A stretch of 64,000 nt of DNA from an uncultured Collinsella sp. (lineage in GTDB: Bacteria; Actinomycetota; Coriobacteriia; Coriobacteriales; Coriobacteriaceae). The stretch lies in assembly GCA_900541145.1 (NCBI GenBank), contig UQIH01000008.1, positions 28,227-92,226 on the forward strand. The letters run 5' to 3'. Position numbers and translations under genes: made by a program. Of this stretch, positions 17,680 to 26,899 are shown piece after piece (position 1 is the stretch's first letter; each line of letters starts with the position of its first letter). The notes under the pieces are model-generated. The model ran no database searches. It was not told where the DNA came from and saw nothing but the letters and a program-made list of their open reading frames with translations.

Positions 17680-20236
17680 CTCAAACATACTTATCACTCA
17701 TGATCTGGACGGTGCCGCGCTGGCGGCGCCTGTTGACGCCGCACGTCGCAACGGTGCCACGTACAAGACGCGCACGATCGACGATCTGCGCATTAAGGAC
17801 GATCGCCTGCGCGCCGCCATCGAGGGCACGGGGCACTTGCTGTTCGACGGCGGTATGGGCACCATGTTGCAGGCCGCTGGTATGAAGGCGGGCGCCCTGC
17901 CCGAGCTGCTCAACTTTGAGGAACCCCAGGTTATCACTGATATCCAACGTCAATATGTCGAGGCCGGCTGCGACGTGATTACCGCCAACACCTTTGGCGC
18001 CAACGCCCACAAGCTCGACGGTGCCGCCACCGTGGCAGACGTCTTTGCCGCGGCCGTCGCCTGTGCCCGCGAGGCCGGCGCCCGCTACGTCGCCGGCGAT
18101 ATCGGCCCCATCGGCGCGCTGCTTCGCCCCCTGGGTACTCTGAGCTTCGACGAGGCCTACGACCTCTTTGCCGAGGAAGTGCGCGCCGGCGTCGCCGCGG
18201 GTGTGGACCTCTTTATTATCGAGACCATGACCGACCTTGCCGAGATCAAGGCGGCCGTCCTCGCCTGCCGCGAGAACTCCGACCTGCCCGTCTTTGCCAC
18301 CATGACCTTCGAGGAAGACGGCCGCACGTTTCTGGGCACGAGTCCCGAGGTGGCCGCCATCACGCTCGACGCCATCGGCGCCGACGTTTTAGGCATCAAC
18401 TGCAGCCAGGGACCGGCCGAGCTCCGCGGTCTTGCCGCACGCATGCTCACCGTCACCGACAAACCCATCATGGTGCAGGCCAACGCAGGACTCCCCCATG
18501 TGGACGACGACGGCAACACCGTCTTTGATATCCAGGCCCCCGAATACGCCGAGGCCGTCGCCGGCATGATCGCCGACGGCGTGAGCGTCGTGGGCGGCTG
18601 CTGCGGCACCACGCCGGCGCACATGGCAGCGCTACGCACGCTTATCGATAACCACACGCCCAGCCCGCGCCGCCGCAAGCCCAGCATGTCGGTCACGAGC
18701 GCCCAAACGGTCGTGGACCTTCCCTGCGACGGCCACAAGATCGCCGTCATCGGCGAGCGCATCAACCCCACCGGCAAAAAGCGCCTGCAGCAGGCCCTGC
18801 GCGACGGCGACCTGGACTACGTCGTGAGCCAGGGTATCAGCCAGCAGGAACAGGGCGCCGACATCCTGGACGTTAACGTGGGCCTGCCCGAGATCGACGA
18901 GGTCAAGATCATCCAACAGGCCACCGAGCAGCTCCAGGGCTCCACGTTGCTGCCGCTGCAGATCGACTCCACCGACCCCGCAGCCGTCGAGGCCGCCGTG
19001 CGCCGCTACGCCGGCAAGCCCATCATCAACTCGGTCAATGGCAAGCAGCAGATCATGGATGAGATCTTTCCGCTGGTCGCCCACTACGGCACCAACGTTG
19101 TCGGCCTTACGCTCGACGAAGGCGGCATCCCCGATACCGCCGAGGCTCGCTTCGCCATCGCCGAGCACATCGTGGCCGAGGCTGCCCGTTACGGCATCGG
19201 CCCGGACCGCATCCTCATCGACTGCCTGGTCATGACCGCCTCGACCAATCAACGCCAGGCCGAGCAGATCCTGCGCGCCATGTCCCTGTGCAAGGAGCGT
19301 CTGGGCGTCAAGTGCGCGCTCGGCGTGTCGAACATCAGCTTTGGCCTGCCTGCCCGCCCGCTGCTGGGCTCGGTCTTTTTGGCCGCCGCTTTTGGCGCGG
19401 GTCTGGACGCCCCCATCATGAACCCGGGCTCCAAGCGCTTTATGGATACCGTCTACAGCTATCGCGTCCTGAGCGTTGAGGACGAGGGCTCGACCGGATA
19501 CATCGAGCGCTACGCCGACTGGACCGATCCGTACAAGATCGCCGCAAACCCGGCAGCAGCTCAGGCCGCATCGAGTGATGCCGCGCCTGCCGCGGGCACC
19601 GCCGGCGCCGACGGCAACGACGACCCGATTCGTCGCATGGTCGTCTCGGGTCGCAAAGGCGAGATCGCTGCCGAGACCGAGCGTCTACTGGCAGACCACG
19701 ACGCCATGGACCTCATCAACAATCACTTTATCCCCGCCCTCGACGAGGTTGGCGTCCTCTTTGACCAGGGCAAGTTCTTCCTGCCGCAGCTCATGGCCTC
19801 GGCCGAGGCCGCACGCGTGGGCTTCGACACCATCAAGCGCCTGATGCCCGCCGGCGAGATTGCCGACAAGGGCAAGATCTGCGTGGCCACCGTCAAGGGC
19901 GACATCCACGATATTGGCAAGAACATCGTCAAAATGCTGCTCGACAACTACGGCTACACCGTCTTTGACCTGGGCCGCGACGTCGATCCGCAGGAGGTAC
20001 TCAAGACCGTCAAGGAGCGCGACATCAAACTCGTCGGCCTCTCGGCGCTTATGACTACCACGGTCGTCGCCATGGAGGAGACCATCAAGTTGCTTCATGC
20101 CGAGGTGCCGGGCGTCAAGATCATCGTAGGCGGCGCCGTGCTCACCCCCGAATACGCCAAGCAGATCGGCGCTGACTACTACGCCAAGGACGCCGCCGAG
20201 AGCGCTCGTATCGCCGAAGAGGTCTTTGGGCAGTAA
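17669..20236 (+). CDS. metH: Cobalamin-dependent methionine synthase lacking the activation domain
   Basis: 855 residues against about 1,230 for the E. coli enzyme. It transfers methyl from 5-methyl-THF to homocysteine through cobalamin. Homocysteine domain: GTGHLLFDGGMGTML near residue 50, with zinc Cys in NCSQG and GGCCGTTPAHM. Pterin domain: IGERINPTGKKRLQ near 365 and DVNVGLPEID. Cobalamin domain: the cap then DIHDIGKN near 745, whose His is the lower cobalt ligand. The protein ends after the B12 fold; the reactivation module is the separate gene at 14643. The ATG at 17663 is an alternative start. Its first codons overlap the nuclease gene, so expression probably depends on coupling. Confidence 0.93.
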   Translation: MANSSNILITHDLDGAALAAPVDAARRNGATYKTRTIDDLRIKDDRLRAAIEGTGHLLFDGGMGTMLQAAGMKAGALPELLNFEEPQVITDIQRQYVEAGCDVITANTFGANAHKLDGAATVADVFAAAVACAREAGARYVAGDIGPIGALLRPLGTLSFDEAYDLFAEEVRAGVAAGVDLFIIETMTDLAEIKAAVLACRENSDLPVFATMTFEEDGRTFLGTSPEVAAITLDAIGADVLGINCSQGPAELRGLAARMLTVTDKPIMVQANAGLPHVDDDGNTVFDIQAPEYAEAVAGMIADGVSVVGGCCGTTPAHMAALRTLIDNHTPSPRRRKPSMSVTSAQTVVDLPCDGHKIAVIGERINPTGKKRLQQALRDGDLDYVVSQGISQQEQGADILDVNVGLPEIDEVKIIQQATEQLQGSTLLPLQIDSTDPAAVEAAVRRYAGKPIINSVNGKQQIMDEIFPLVAHYGTNVVGLTLDEGGIPDTAEARFAIAEHIVAEAARYGIGPDRILIDCLVMTASTNQRQAEQILRAMSLCKERLGVKCALGVSNISFGLPARPLLGSVFLAAAFGAGLDAPIMNPGSKRFMDTVYSYRVLSVEDEGSTGYIERYADWTDPYKIAANPAAAQAASSDAAPAAGTAGADGNDDPIRRMVVSGRKGEIAAETERLLADHDAMDLINNHFIPALDEVGVLFDQGKFFLPQLMASAEAARVGFDTIKRLMPAGEIADKGKICVATVKGDIHDIGKNIVKMLLDNYGYTVFDLGRDVDPQEVLKTVKERDIKLVGLSALMTTTVVAMEETIKLLHAEVPGVKIIVGGAVLTPEYAKQIGADYYAKDAAESARIAEEVFGQ

Positions 20237-20261
20237 CACAACGGAAACAACCGAGCACCAA

Positions 20262-20299
20262 AACGTGCCGCACGCGCCACTTGGCACGTGCGGCACGTT
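20262..20299. repeat. Perfect-arm palindrome between metH and the PFL gene
   Basis: Arms AACGTGCCGCACG and CGTGCGGCACGTT (13 bases, perfect) around a 12-base loop, 25 bases past the metH stop. There is no T-run, so it may be an operator or an RNA processing hairpin rather than a terminator. Confidence 0.5.
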
Positions 20300-20344
20300 A
20301 GAATAGATAAGACTATGCTCGTTTTGGCAGATAGGAGCGCAAGG

Positions 20345-21709
20345 ATGGCGATCACGCCCGCAGAAATCGCGGAAACCCGCGGCATGGTCGAGGAGCAGAA
20401 CCTCGACATCAGGACCATCACCATGGGTGTTTCGCTCATGGGTTGCGGTGACGAGAACCTCGACCGCATGTGCACGAAGATCTACGACCACGTGACGCAC
20501 ACGGCTGAGCATCTGGTCGAGACCGCCGAGAACCTCGAGCGCGAGTACGGTATCCCCATCGTCAACAAGCGCGTTTCCGTCACCCCGGTGGCCCAGATCG
20601 CCGCGTGCTGCAAGGATGAGGACCTCACCCCCATCGCGCATGCCCTCGACCGCGCGGCCGAGACGCTCGGTATCGATTACCTGGGCGGCTTCTCCGCACT
20701 CGTCCAGAAGGGCATCGGTGACGCCGACCGCCGCGTCATCCAGTCCATCCCCCAGGCGCTCGCCACCACGAGCCGCGTCTGCTCCAGCGTAAACGTCGCC
20801 AGCCTGCGCGCCGGTATCAACATGGATGCCGTGCTCATGGCCGCCCAGACCATCATCGATGCCGCCAAACTCACGGCCGACCAGGATTCCGTTGGCGCCT
20901 CCAAGTTTGTCTGCTTTGCCAACATGGTCGAGGACTCCCCGTTTATGGCGGGCGCCGTCCACGGCGGTGGCGAGGCCGACGCCGTCATCAACGTTGGCGT
21001 CTCGGGCCCCGGCGTTATGGCTGCTGCCTTGGAGACGCTCCCCGACTCCGCCTCGATGATGGAGGTTGCCGAGAAAATCAAGCAGACCGCCTTTAAGATC
21101 ACCCGCGCCGGCGAGCTCATGAGCCGTGAGGCAGCCCGCCGTCTGGGTGTCGAGAAAGGCATTGTCGACCTGTCGCTGGCTCCCACGCCTGCCATCGGCG
21201 ACTCCGTTGCCCGCATCCTCGAGATCATCGGCGTGGGCACCTGCGGTGGCCCCGGCACGACCTGCGCGCTCGCCATGCTCAACGATGCCGTCAAGAAGGG
21301 CGGCGTCATGGCCAGCTCCAGCGTGGGCGGTCTCTCCGGCGCTTTCATCCCCGTGTCCGAGGACGCCGGCATGATCGCCGCCGTCGAAGCTGGTGCGCTT
21401 TCGCTCGAGAAGCTCGAGGCCATGACCTGCGTGTGCTCCGTTGGCCTGGACATGATCGCCATCCCCGGCGACACCCCGGTCGAGACCATCGCCGGCATCA
21501 TCGCCGACGAGATGGCCATCGGCGTCATCAACAACAAGACCACGGCCGTCCGCGTGATTCCCGCCATCGGCAAGGGCGTGGGCGACTGCGTCGAGTACGG
21601 CGGCCTGTTTGGCCGTGCGCCCATCATGCCGGTGAACCCCAACGCCGGCACCGTGCTTGCCCACCGCGGTGGACGCTTCCCGGCGCCGCTGAACTCGCTG
21701 AAGAACTAG
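20345..21709 (+). CDS. UPF0210 / PFL-family protein
   Basis: 454 residues, matching the UPF0210 family, whose members resemble pyruvate formate-lyase superfamily folds by structure but have no settled reaction. Recognisable stretches are [12 protein letters not shown] near residue 22, [10 protein letters not shown] near 115, [19 protein letters not shown] near 205 and [19 protein letters not shown] near 300. The start is ATG 20345 ([17 protein letters not shown]) with AGGAGCG ahead of it; earlier in-frame ATGs run through the palindrome and lack a site. In many bacteria this gene follows a small ACT-domain gene, which is absent here. Confidence 0.85.
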   Translation: MAITPAEIAETRGMVEEQNLDIRTITMGVSLMGCGDENLDRMCTKIYDHVTHTAEHLVETAENLEREYGIPIVNKRVSVTPVAQIAACCKDEDLTPIAHALDRAAETLGIDYLGGFSALVQKGIGDADRRVIQSIPQALATTSRVCSSVNVASLRAGINMDAVLMAAQTIIDAAKLTADQDSVGASKFVCFANMVEDSPFMAGAVHGGGEADAVINVGVSGPGVMAAALETLPDSASMMEVAEKIKQTAFKITRAGELMSREAARRLGVEKGIVDLSLAPTPAIGDSVARILEIIGVGTCGGPGTTCALAMLNDAVKKGGVMASSSVGGLSGAFIPVSEDAGMIAAVEAGALSLEKLEAMTCVCSVGLDMIAIPGDTPVETIAGIIADEMAIGVINNKTTAVRVIPAIGKGVGDCVEYGGLFGRAPIMPVNPNAGTVLAHRGGRFPAPLNSLKN

Positions 21710-21727
21710 CTGAGGGGTTCGGGCGAG

Positions 21728-21867
21728 GAGCCCCGCCGCCGGGCGGCAGACATATAAGGTCGCCTGCTCGGGCAGTCCTGACTCGCACGGAGAGCACATT
21801 AAGTGCTCTCCGGCTCGTGCGGAACTCGCGATCGACCTTATATGTCTGCCGCCCGGCGGCGGGGCTC
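21728..21867. repeat. 140-bp long-hairpin element with 35-bp perfect arms
   Basis: Arms 21728-21762 and 21833-21867 are exact reverse complements over 35 bases and include CCGCCGCCGGGCGGCAGACA. The 70-base loop holds a second hairpin around GAGAGCAC...GTGCTCTC. It starts 18 bases after the PFL gene stop. No open frame with a ribosome site lies in it. The structure fits a dispersed non-coding palindromic element; as RNA it would form one long rod. Confidence 0.8.
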
Positions 21868-22036
21868 CCGCACAACGGGACCTCAGTTGAGTTCTATCCC
21901 GCATGGCAGTCGCTTCGCTCCTGCCCGCCTTGGTTGTGAGGGCGGTTTGGCGTTGGAACGGTTCTTTTTCTGATATATGCTGGTTGCGGCTCTTCTTTTT
22001 GGGGGAGTCGCTTTTTTGTTGCTAGGAGGTTGGCCC

Positions 22037-22924
22037 GTGGTTGATGGGGATTCTCGTTCTGAGCTGCTTTCTGCGGATTGGAATGGCGAATGGATGCGTC
22101 TGCAGGCCGCTCGGCATCGGGCTGATGATTCTTTTGAATGGGATAAGCGGGCTCGGCATTTTCGGCCGCTTGAGACTGCCCCGTATGCCCGGGACTTTAT
22201 GAAGCTGTTGGCGTTAAAGCCTGGTGAATCCGTACTTGATATGGGGTGTGGGGCTGGGTCGATTGCTATTCCGCTTGCTCAGGCTGGGCATCCTGTGATT
22301 GCAGCCGACTTCTCCCCCGCTATGTTGGGCACCCTTGATGCCGGCATTGAGTATTACGGGCTCGAGGGGCGCATAACGCCCCTTGAGCTTGCTTGGGATG
22401 ATGATTGGGATTTGGTTGGACCCGTCGCGAAAGCGGTGGATGTTGCCTTTGCCAGTCGGTCAGTTACGACGACCAATCTAAAAGGCGCGCTTGCCAAGCT
22501 TGATCGTACGGCTCGTCGGCGTTGTGCTGTCACGATGGTCGCCAACTCCAGCCCGCGCTACGACCTGCACGTGATGAACGCCATCGGCGCCTCGGTTACC
22601 TGCAGTAATGGCTTTGTGTACGCCTTCAACATCCTCATTCAGATGGGTGCGTTGCCGCAGGTTACGTACTTTGAATCGCCTCGTCGCGATACCTTCGATA
22701 GCCTTGAGGCAGGTGTGGCAGACTTCTCCCGTATGCTTGAGCATGGCAACGAGGATAAGGTCGACCGTCTGCGCGACTACATCGCCCAGCACATGATCGA
22801 GAATCCCCATGCCGGTGAGCCGGGCTCCAAGGGCGTGCCGCAGGGGCGCTATATGCTCGATCATGTCCGCAAGGTTCGTTGGGCGTTTATTGCATGGGAG
22901 CCGGTCTCTGCGCCCAGCTCATAG
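22037..22924 (+). CDS. Class I SAM-dependent methyltransferase
   Basis: 295 residues. SAM-binding motif I is VLDMGCGAGSIAIPLA near residue 69, followed by an acidic strand end in VIAADFS and the post-motif region MLGTLDAGIEYYGL. I start at the GTG at 22037 because AGGAGG sits 7 bases before it; a longer frame to 21977 would add a hydrophobic stretch without a ribosome site. The substrate is not evident. Codons are more T-ending than in the neighbours (for example GAT, GTT, CTT runs), and the gene follows the long-hairpin element, so it may be a later arrival. Confidence 0.8.
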   Translation: MVDGDSRSELLSADWNGEWMRLQAARHRADDSFEWDKRARHFRPLETAPYARDFMKLLALKPGESVLDMGCGAGSIAIPLAQAGHPVIAADFSPAMLGTLDAGIEYYGLEGRITPLELAWDDDWDLVGPVAKAVDVAFASRSVTTTNLKGALAKLDRTARRRCAVTMVANSSPRYDLHVMNAIGASVTCSNGFVYAFNILIQMGALPQVTYFESPRRDTFDSLEAGVADFSRMLEHGNEDKVDRLRDYIAQHMIENPHAGEPGSKGVPQGRYMLDHVRKVRWAFIAWEPVSAPSS

Positions 22925-23082
22925 CCTGTTCGCAGCCCGCACCGCCCACTCACTCGGCATCCGCATTCTTTTTGAACTGGGCAAACGCGCTCCACACCAC
23001 GCCGTTCCTGCGCTATCGTGGGACAGCTCACGTAGATTAAGGCCCCGTCGCGGGGCGCCCCATACATAGAAAGCGAGAACCC

Positions 23083-23382
23083 ATGGCACTGACAGGAGCA
23101 CAGGTCAAGCAGCTTCGCAGCATGGCCCATCACCTCAACCCCGCCATCATCATCGGCAAGTCCGACGTCAACGAGGGCACCGTCGAGCAGACGGTCGCCT
23201 ACCTGGAGAAGCACGAGCTCGTTAAGTGCTCCGTGCTCGATGGCTCCAGCCTTTCCGCCCGCGAGGCCGCCGAGGAGCTCGCCGAGCGTTGCCACGCCGA
23301 GGTCGTCCAGGTCATCGGCCGCAAGTTCTCACTGTATCGCGAGTCCTCGCGCAAGGACATCGAGAAGATCAAGCTCGTCTAA
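23083..23382 (+). CDS. yhbY: YhbY-family CRM-domain RNA-binding protein
   Basis: 99 residues covering a single CRM domain. These proteins bind pre-50S ribosomal particles. The start MALTGAQVKQLRSMAHHLNP and the loop IIGKSDVNEGTVEQ correspond to the family's GxxG-type RNA-contact loop. The tail GRKFSLYRESSRKD is basic as usual. An AAAGCGAGA site precedes the ATG, and a bidirectional-looking terminator follows. In many bacteria yhbY lies in ribosome-assembly or obg operons; here it stands alone. Confidence 0.93.
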   Translation: MALTGAQVKQLRSMAHHLNPAIIIGKSDVNEGTVEQTVAYLEKHELVKCSVLDGSSLSAREAAEELAERCHAEVVQVIGRKFSLYRESSRKDIEKIKLV

Positions 23383-23420
23383 GAGCCAATGATCCGGCGA
23401 TCCAACACATAGCAAGCTTA

Positions 23421-23453
23421 CGGGTGCCCAAGTACTTCGGGCGCCCGTTTTTT
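23421..23453 (+). terminator. Intrinsic terminator after yhbY
   Basis: Stem CGGGTGCCC / GGGCGCCCG followed by TTTTTT, 38 bases past the yhbY stop. It reaches the stop codon of the converging regulator gene and may serve both. Confidence 0.85.
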
Positions 23454-26451
23454 ATCGCTCGACCAGCACGCGATTGAGCCGCCCCTCCACCAAGCGCTCG
23501 TATAGACGCCGCGTCTCGGGCTCGGGCACGCCATTGACCTGCTCCCTCAGGTGGTGCATATGCCCGCTGTACAGCTCGACGATATCGCGCCGCCGCCCCG
23601 CCGCACTGTAGACGCGCATGGCGCAGCGCACCATATCCTCACGCGCCGTTTCCTGTCGAAGCCCCGACTCCGCCAGCCAAATCGCCGACTGCAGATCGTT
23701 TTCTTCTAGAGCGGCATTTGCTCCCTTAATCATGCAATCGATGTACTTTGACTGCATAATGCGCCGCATGCGCAAAAAGTAGGTGGGATTACAGCCATTG
23801 GGAACATACAGCGGTCCGGCATAAAGCTGCTCAATCTTAAGGCACAGCTCAACTAAATGGGGCCCGCGCGCACCCGTGCGATTTCCCAAAACCTCGCGGC
23901 TTATCTGGTCAAACAGCCGTACATCGGTCTTGACGTAGTCGCCGTTGAGCCCAATGCATTCATTTTGGATGAGCACGCACGACTTGCCATCCGGCGTCGG
24001 TCCCAAAGCCGACCGCAAGCGCGATATCGTCGAGTACAGGTTGTTGCGGGCGCTATTGAACTCGGCATGGGGCCACAGCTCCATGGCCAGCGTCTCACGA
24101 TCGACGAGCGCATCCATGCCCAGCGCAAGCCGCTCGGCAAGCGTCGCCGCCTTCTTGCGGCGCCACATTTTGTCCGTGATGGGAAACCCGTCGCGCTCGG
24201 CGCGAAACGCACCAAACATGCGAATCTCGATATGGTCGATGGTATCAACGGCTTCAACCTCGCCGGCCTGGAATAGGCGCTCGCCCTCCCCTTCCAAATC
24301 GTCGCGCAGCGAGTACCGCGACAGCTCGCGCACGGGAAGCTTCTTGCGTATCCTGGCCGCCGGCTCGCCCAGACAATGCATGGCAAGGCGCGCAAAGAGC
24401 CGATACGATGGCTCTAGAATCCCCGCACGATTCATGGACATCCAGGCCGCAAGATCGCTGTCTCGGCCCGCACAGGCCAAATGCAGCGCCACCATCCAGG
24501 CTTCTGCGCCACCAACCTGCGTCTGGCTTATATCGAGTAGCTCCGCTTCCTCGCGTACCGAAACCATCGAGGTGTTACGCAGATATGCCGCGCGCTCCAG
24601 CAGCAATGCGTTATCGCGCATGTACCCAATCGACTCCTCGGCAAGTTTGAGCACTTGGACCGCACGGAACTTTGCATTAACCGGCCGTCCCTCTGCCAGC
24701 GACTGCCAGCCTTCTAGCAACAGGCCAAACAGCTGAATCTGGTTGTCGCGCATGCGCACGGCAAAACGATCGAGCTCGTTGAACGCCGCGTCGTCGGTTA
24801 CCGGCAAGCCGGAAAGGAGCCGCCGTGCCGCCAACACCATGCGCACCCAGATAGCCATCGCCTTAAGCCCACGTACGTCGAGCGCCTCCCGCACCACCGT
24901 CATCTCGTCGTCGCGCTCGTCGGTTCCCGCAAACGACCCGTCAAAGAGCTCCACCAGCATGCTATCGGCCCGTATAACAATCCTCGCGATGTCGAGCTCG
25001 CAGTCGTAGGCCTTGCTCGTTTTGAGCTGCTGTAGAACGCCGCCGTCATCTCCCCGCTCGGTCAGGCACCGCTTGACCTCGATATGCGCAGACAACATAT
25101 CGAGTGCGGTATGGGATGTCTCGATTTCTGGCACGGCCAGGTTCGTAGGAAGCCCAAGCCCGTTGTCCCCATAGCAAACAGCCGTCAGCGTCTGGGCCAC
25201 CCTCCATGAAACAGGGTCTATTTCGCAGGCCGCCCGTTCGCCCCCGCGCTCGATGACCGATGCCATATAGCGAGCGAGCTTTGTATTGGACACGCTGACC
25301 GCTGCCAGATATACGCCAAGCGCTTCGGCAGGCGTTGGCTCTGGAGCCGGATCGTCGGCATCGATCGTGCCCAGCGCCGCTCGGCAGATATCGGCCCCGT
25401 GCCCCGTCAGAGCCAGATCGACCCCATACTGCCCAGCAAGTTCAAGGACCGCTTCACGGTCCAAAAAGGCGTCCGCCAGGCCCATCGCCGCATCGCATCG
25501 GCCCGCCTTAAGCAAAATCCGGGCCGCCCTCGGAACAAGTTCGGGGCGAACCTCGGCCACCAACTTACGCAAGCGCAAGCGTCCGTTATCCTCCGTGCCC
25601 AGACACGTAAAACTCCGCTCGGCGGGATCCAAGCCAAAGATCGGGTAGTCGCGTACAAAATAGGACTGGTCGACCATCGACAGCCTCATCCCGCAAGCCT
25701 CGAGTTCTGCGATATTGCCCTCGCCCATCAAAACCATGAGACATGCCACGCAAAACAGCGCATTATTGTCGAGCGAAGCCAGATCGGCAAGTGCCGCGCC
25801 ATATACGTTGACAATCTCGTTTTCGAGCAGGCCGGCTACGTCGCCTTGGCCATACAGACCCGTCTGCAATGCCGAAACGAGCTCGGGCACGCCCTGCGTG
25901 AGCTGATAGAAGTCGAGCGATGTGCTGATCGAAAACGCCGATGCCCACGCCGAATACTCATAGGCATGCACCTTGAGCATCTGCGCATTGATCTTAACCG
26001 AATCGCCCAGCCCATGAATCAGCTGACGATTTGAAGGACGGCAGGAGATAAAGACCCCAACCCCCATAGCGCGCAGGCCGCGAATCCTGTCGATGAGGTC
26101 TTCGGTATCGTGCTGATCGAGGTTTGGCACATTATCAATCGCGATAAGGGAGTGCGGTTTGTCTTTGAGTTCTTCGGTAACCACCTCGAGCTGCATAAAC
26201 ACCTCGCGCCCAATGGCGCGATCGGCCTCGATAATCCGCACGGGGCCTCGCGTCGGGTCGCATTTAACCTCATGGGTGTACTGCAGCAGCACCGAGGTCT
26301 TCCCAAACCCGTCGGGCGCATAAAGAACCACGATGCCGGCCTTTCGGCCCTTGGCGATAAGCTCATTCATCAAGCGTTCGCGTCGCACCATATAGCCTCC
26401 GCCCAGCGGCATCAGCTCGAGGTCGTCTATACCGCTCAAATCGTTTACCAT
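23452..26451 (-). CDS. Large ATPase-SARP transcriptional regulator
   Basis: 999 residues. N-terminal STAND-like NTPase: Walker A YAPDGFGKTS near residue 45, Walker B-like SLIAIDNV near 100. The middle 500 residues are helical repeats. Residues about 755-845 form an OmpR-type winged helix (ITDKMWRRKKAATLAERLAL, SARNNLYSTISRLRSALG), followed to the end by a bacterial transcriptional activator (BTAD) helical domain (LYVPNGCNPTYFLRMRRIMQ). That order matches MalT/SARP-like regulators that sense a ligand and then activate genes. The ATG at 26451 follows GAGGAGCG. No obvious target gene is adjacent, so its regulon is unknown. Confidence 0.82.
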   Translation of the reverse strand: MVNDLSGIDDLELMPLGGGYMVRRERLMNELIAKGRKAGIVVLYAPDGFGKTSVLLQYTHEVKCDPTRGPVRIIEADRAIGREVFMQLEVVTEELKDKPHSLIAIDNVPNLDQHDTEDLIDRIRGLRAMGVGVFISCRPSNRQLIHGLGDSVKINAQMLKVHAYEYSAWASAFSISTSLDFYQLTQGVPELVSALQTGLYGQGDVAGLLENEIVNVYGAALADLASLDNNALFCVACLMVLMGEGNIAELEACGMRLSMVDQSYFVRDYPIFGLDPAERSFTCLGTEDNGRLRLRKLVAEVRPELVPRAARILLKAGRCDAAMGLADAFLDREAVLELAGQYGVDLALTGHGADICRAALGTIDADDPAPEPTPAEALGVYLAAVSVSNTKLARYMASVIERGGERAACEIDPVSWRVAQTLTAVCYGDNGLGLPTNLAVPEIETSHTALDMLSAHIEVKRCLTERGDDGGVLQQLKTSKAYDCELDIARIVIRADSMLVELFDGSFAGTDERDDEMTVVREALDVRGLKAMAIWVRMVLAARRLLSGLPVTDDAAFNELDRFAVRMRDNQIQLFGLLLEGWQSLAEGRPVNAKFRAVQVLKLAEESIGYMRDNALLLERAAYLRNTSMVSVREEAELLDISQTQVGGAEAWMVALHLACAGRDSDLAAWMSMNRAGILEPSYRLFARLAMHCLGEPAARIRKKLPVRELSRYSLRDDLEGEGERLFQAGEVEAVDTIDHIEIRMFGAFRAERDGFPITDKMWRRKKAATLAERLALGMDALVDRETLAMELWPHAEFNSARNNLYSTISRLRSALGPTPDGKSCVLIQNECIGLNGDYVKTDVRLFDQISREVLGNRTGARGPHLVELCLKIEQLYAGPLYVPNGCNPTYFLRMRRIMQSKYIDCMIKGANAALEENDLQSAIWLAESGLRQETAREDMVRCAMRVYSAAGRRRDIVELYSGHMHHLREQVNGVPEPETRRLYERLVEGRLNRVLVER

Positions 26452-26840
26452 GCCCGCTCCTCAACTCGACCGTATGGACACTGTAGCCGCAAGACCATAC
26501 AAGCCGCGCTATGAATAGAGCGACCTTGTGTTTTAGGTTGTCTTTTGGTACGCAAGCGGCAAGTTTTTGTACAGCGAGGGCCGATTGTTATTAATCCCCC
26601 GACTAATCGGTCTTTAAGCAGGTAAATGAGCTTGTCAGCTTGTCCCATCTAAGCGGCAGTGTAACGCAGATGAACAAGGTTCAGCCATGTCATTCAACTC
26701 GCCTAGCACCCGCTACCGTCTACGACCTTCTAGTGGCATTTTTGCATAGAATCTGGTATGGAATGAATCAAGCTGTTGGGCATCCGGCATTCGTCAAGCT
26801 TGCGGCAAGATTTTGGTCAAGTGGGTAAAAAGGGATAGCA
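26452..26840. other. Intergenic region upstream of the SARP-type regulator
   Basis: About 390 bases with no supported gene. It contains one weak inverted pair (CCGATT near 26581 and AATCGG near 26605) that could be an operator for the regulator. I see no clear promoter boxes or structured RNA. Confidence 0.45.
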
Positions 26841-26868
26841 AAAAGGCCCCCGCAAAGCGGAGGCCTTA
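26841..26868 (-). terminator. Intrinsic terminator after nagB
   Basis: On the minus strand AAGGCCTCCGC / GCGGGGGCCTT (one mismatch) is followed by TTTT, about 35 bases past the nagB stop. Confidence 0.85.
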
Positions 26869-26899
26869 GGCAAGGCTATGTCGAGCTGCAGGATTCGCG

